Shown here one piece after another: positions 63,127 to 64,000 of a stretch of DNA of 64,000 nucleotides (the first letter of the stretch is position 1; every line of letters begins with the position of its first letter). The stretch comes from Blasia pusilla (lineage: Eukaryota > Marchantiophyta > Marchantiopsida > Blasiales). The stretch lies in contig CM114273.1 in NCBI GenBank assembly GCA_050084515.1, positions 8,680,001-8,744,000 of the forward strand, in the 5' to 3' direction. A program made the position numbers and the translations under genes. The notes below the pieces were generated by a model that had not been told where the DNA came from, ran no database searches, and saw nothing but the letters and a program-made list of their open reading frames with translations.

Positions 63127-64000
63127 TAAGATTGAGGCTACTCGACGGCCCTGTCGTTGATATTTTGAAGACATAAGCCCTGGATCCTTCGCCTCCCTGG
63201 CCCATGAACAGCCATCTCTGAATAAATGGAAATCAAGAGTTGGCCTTGATTCTGGAAATGGCATCCATTTCGGCCGTCCTTCCATCCAGTACTCGTATTT
63301 GACGTAGCAAATTCCATAAGCATTGAGGATCAATGAGAAATATGAGATTTTCTCATAGTTGTTTCTCCTCAGCAGCCGTGATCTCACCGTGCCCAAGAAT
63401 TCCAAGCAGTTGTTCACAAATTTGTGATGTTATTTTTACCTTGATCACTCCGGGCTTTGATCTCGGAGAGTTTCTATATACCTCGGCCACTTTCTTTGCC
63501 ACATCCTCCTTGATGTGTCTTTGAATTGCATAGATAACAAGATGAATGTGGGAGCCAACATGAACTGACAGCCTTGTGTACTCGGAAGTAGAATTGAAGT
63601 CGTGCACAATGAAAAATATGTATGCAGGACACGCTCCAACGCAGAAAGGGGATGCCTGACAATGAGGACATCGATGGCCTCCGGCGGTATGGTCGTACCG
63701 ATCTCATATGGAGTTTCTGCATTCTTAGGGAGGAATTATGATGTATTGACTCACCCATTGCGCTCTAGATACGGGCATGTTGGACTTCTAGACTCTAGGG
63801 CTCCAACACATTGGCGGCGAGAAACAATCCAAGGACCATATGGAATTGAAGTACTAGTCCGTTGAAGCCTGCACCATCGATGACAATCAGACTTTCTGTC
63901 CATACCCTTCAAGCGTCCTCCATCTTTCCTTTGAGCAGGACCAACAAGTGGAGGCAACTCAAAAATGCAATTACCATCGTATGTGGGCAGCAGCTTGTCC
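63127..64000 (-). pseudogene. MULE-like transposase gene, upstream portion (runs off the window)
   Basis: Minus frames 63607-63353 (VIYAIQRHIKEDVAKKVAEV, then SKPGVIKVKITSQICEQLLG) and 63417-63124 (YVKYEYWMEGRPKWMPF, TLDFHLFRDGCSWAREAKDP) are protein-like. They lie on the same strand as the SWIM/MULE fragment across the LINE nest. Removing the LINEs and one target duplication joins the LNLIDR frame to MREGEDLYNSWVSFDICYRV. Helical leader then Asp-containing strand order fits the N-terminal half of a Mutator-like transposase. Frame changes near 63620 and 63420 suggest decay or introns. Confidence 0.45.

Overview
The window looks like repeat-dense nuclear DNA of a land plant. I cannot name the species. 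The six-finger gene carries a C-x2-C-G-W ... HPSAKHRRNHKK zinc finger of a type I recall only from uncharacterised plant proteins. The mobile elements also fit a plant: hAT, MULE/SWIM, Ty1/copia, Ty3/gypsy and L1-like LINEs, plus an R2-like element encoding a restriction-like endonuclease. Such elements, and an L1 ORF1 with an RRM, are more familiar to me from seed-free plants than from flowering plants, but that is inference. Introns are GT-AG. No rRNA gene, intact tRNA gene, operon or bacterial signal was seen.

Layout. 0-7.4 kb: AT-rich intergenic DNA, a dispersed short repeat and a 5'-truncated 3' end of the R2-like element (2.2-2.7 kb). 7.4-11 kb: a decayed hAT transposase preceded by a 187-bp tandem duplication and followed by a strong hairpin and a tRNA-like (SINE-like) sequence without an anticodon arm. 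12.3-15.1 kb: a Ty3/gypsy gag-protease remnant. 18.6-23.5 kb, minus strand: the only convincing intact host gene, seven exons encoding about 876 residues with six near-identical zinc fingers, every internal exon being phase 1-1. 27.3-30.5 kb: a decayed R2-like non-LTR element with N-terminal zinc finger, reverse transcriptase and C-terminal REL endonuclease. 31.6-32.6 kb: a solo LTR with a perfect 5-bp target duplication. 33-48.7 kb: AT-rich repeat graveyard with three ~175-180 bp or longer repeat arrays, inverted and direct duplications, one unrecognised ORF pair (35.1-35.7 kb), copia and gypsy fragments, and a possible cytosine-methyltransferase-like motif (43.5-43.9 kb). 49.0-49.6 kb: Ty3/gypsy reverse transcriptase.

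50.7-64 kb is a three-level nest. A minus-strand MULE-like transposase gene (fragments at 50.7-53.4 and 63.1-64.0 kb) is split by an L1-like LINE (host LINE, TSD tcgatcta). That LINE is split by a younger LINE of the same family (LINE A, 56355-61048, TSD catgg) and also carries a 56-bp insertion of the bare LINE 3' end. Another 21-bp insertion of the same 3' end lies at 45.1 kb.

The most notable observation is the LINE 5' UTR. Both copies have tandem ~177-bp monomers upstream of ORF1, as mouse L1 does. In the younger copy two of three monomers keep a TATAAA box, and that element's 5' end maps about 34 nt downstream of where the box lies in the monomer. This suggests each monomer is a TATA-type promoter unit. 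Second come the phase-1 exon-duplicated zinc-finger gene and a cluster of about 14 degenerate 27-nt palindromes at 52.2-53.0 kb.
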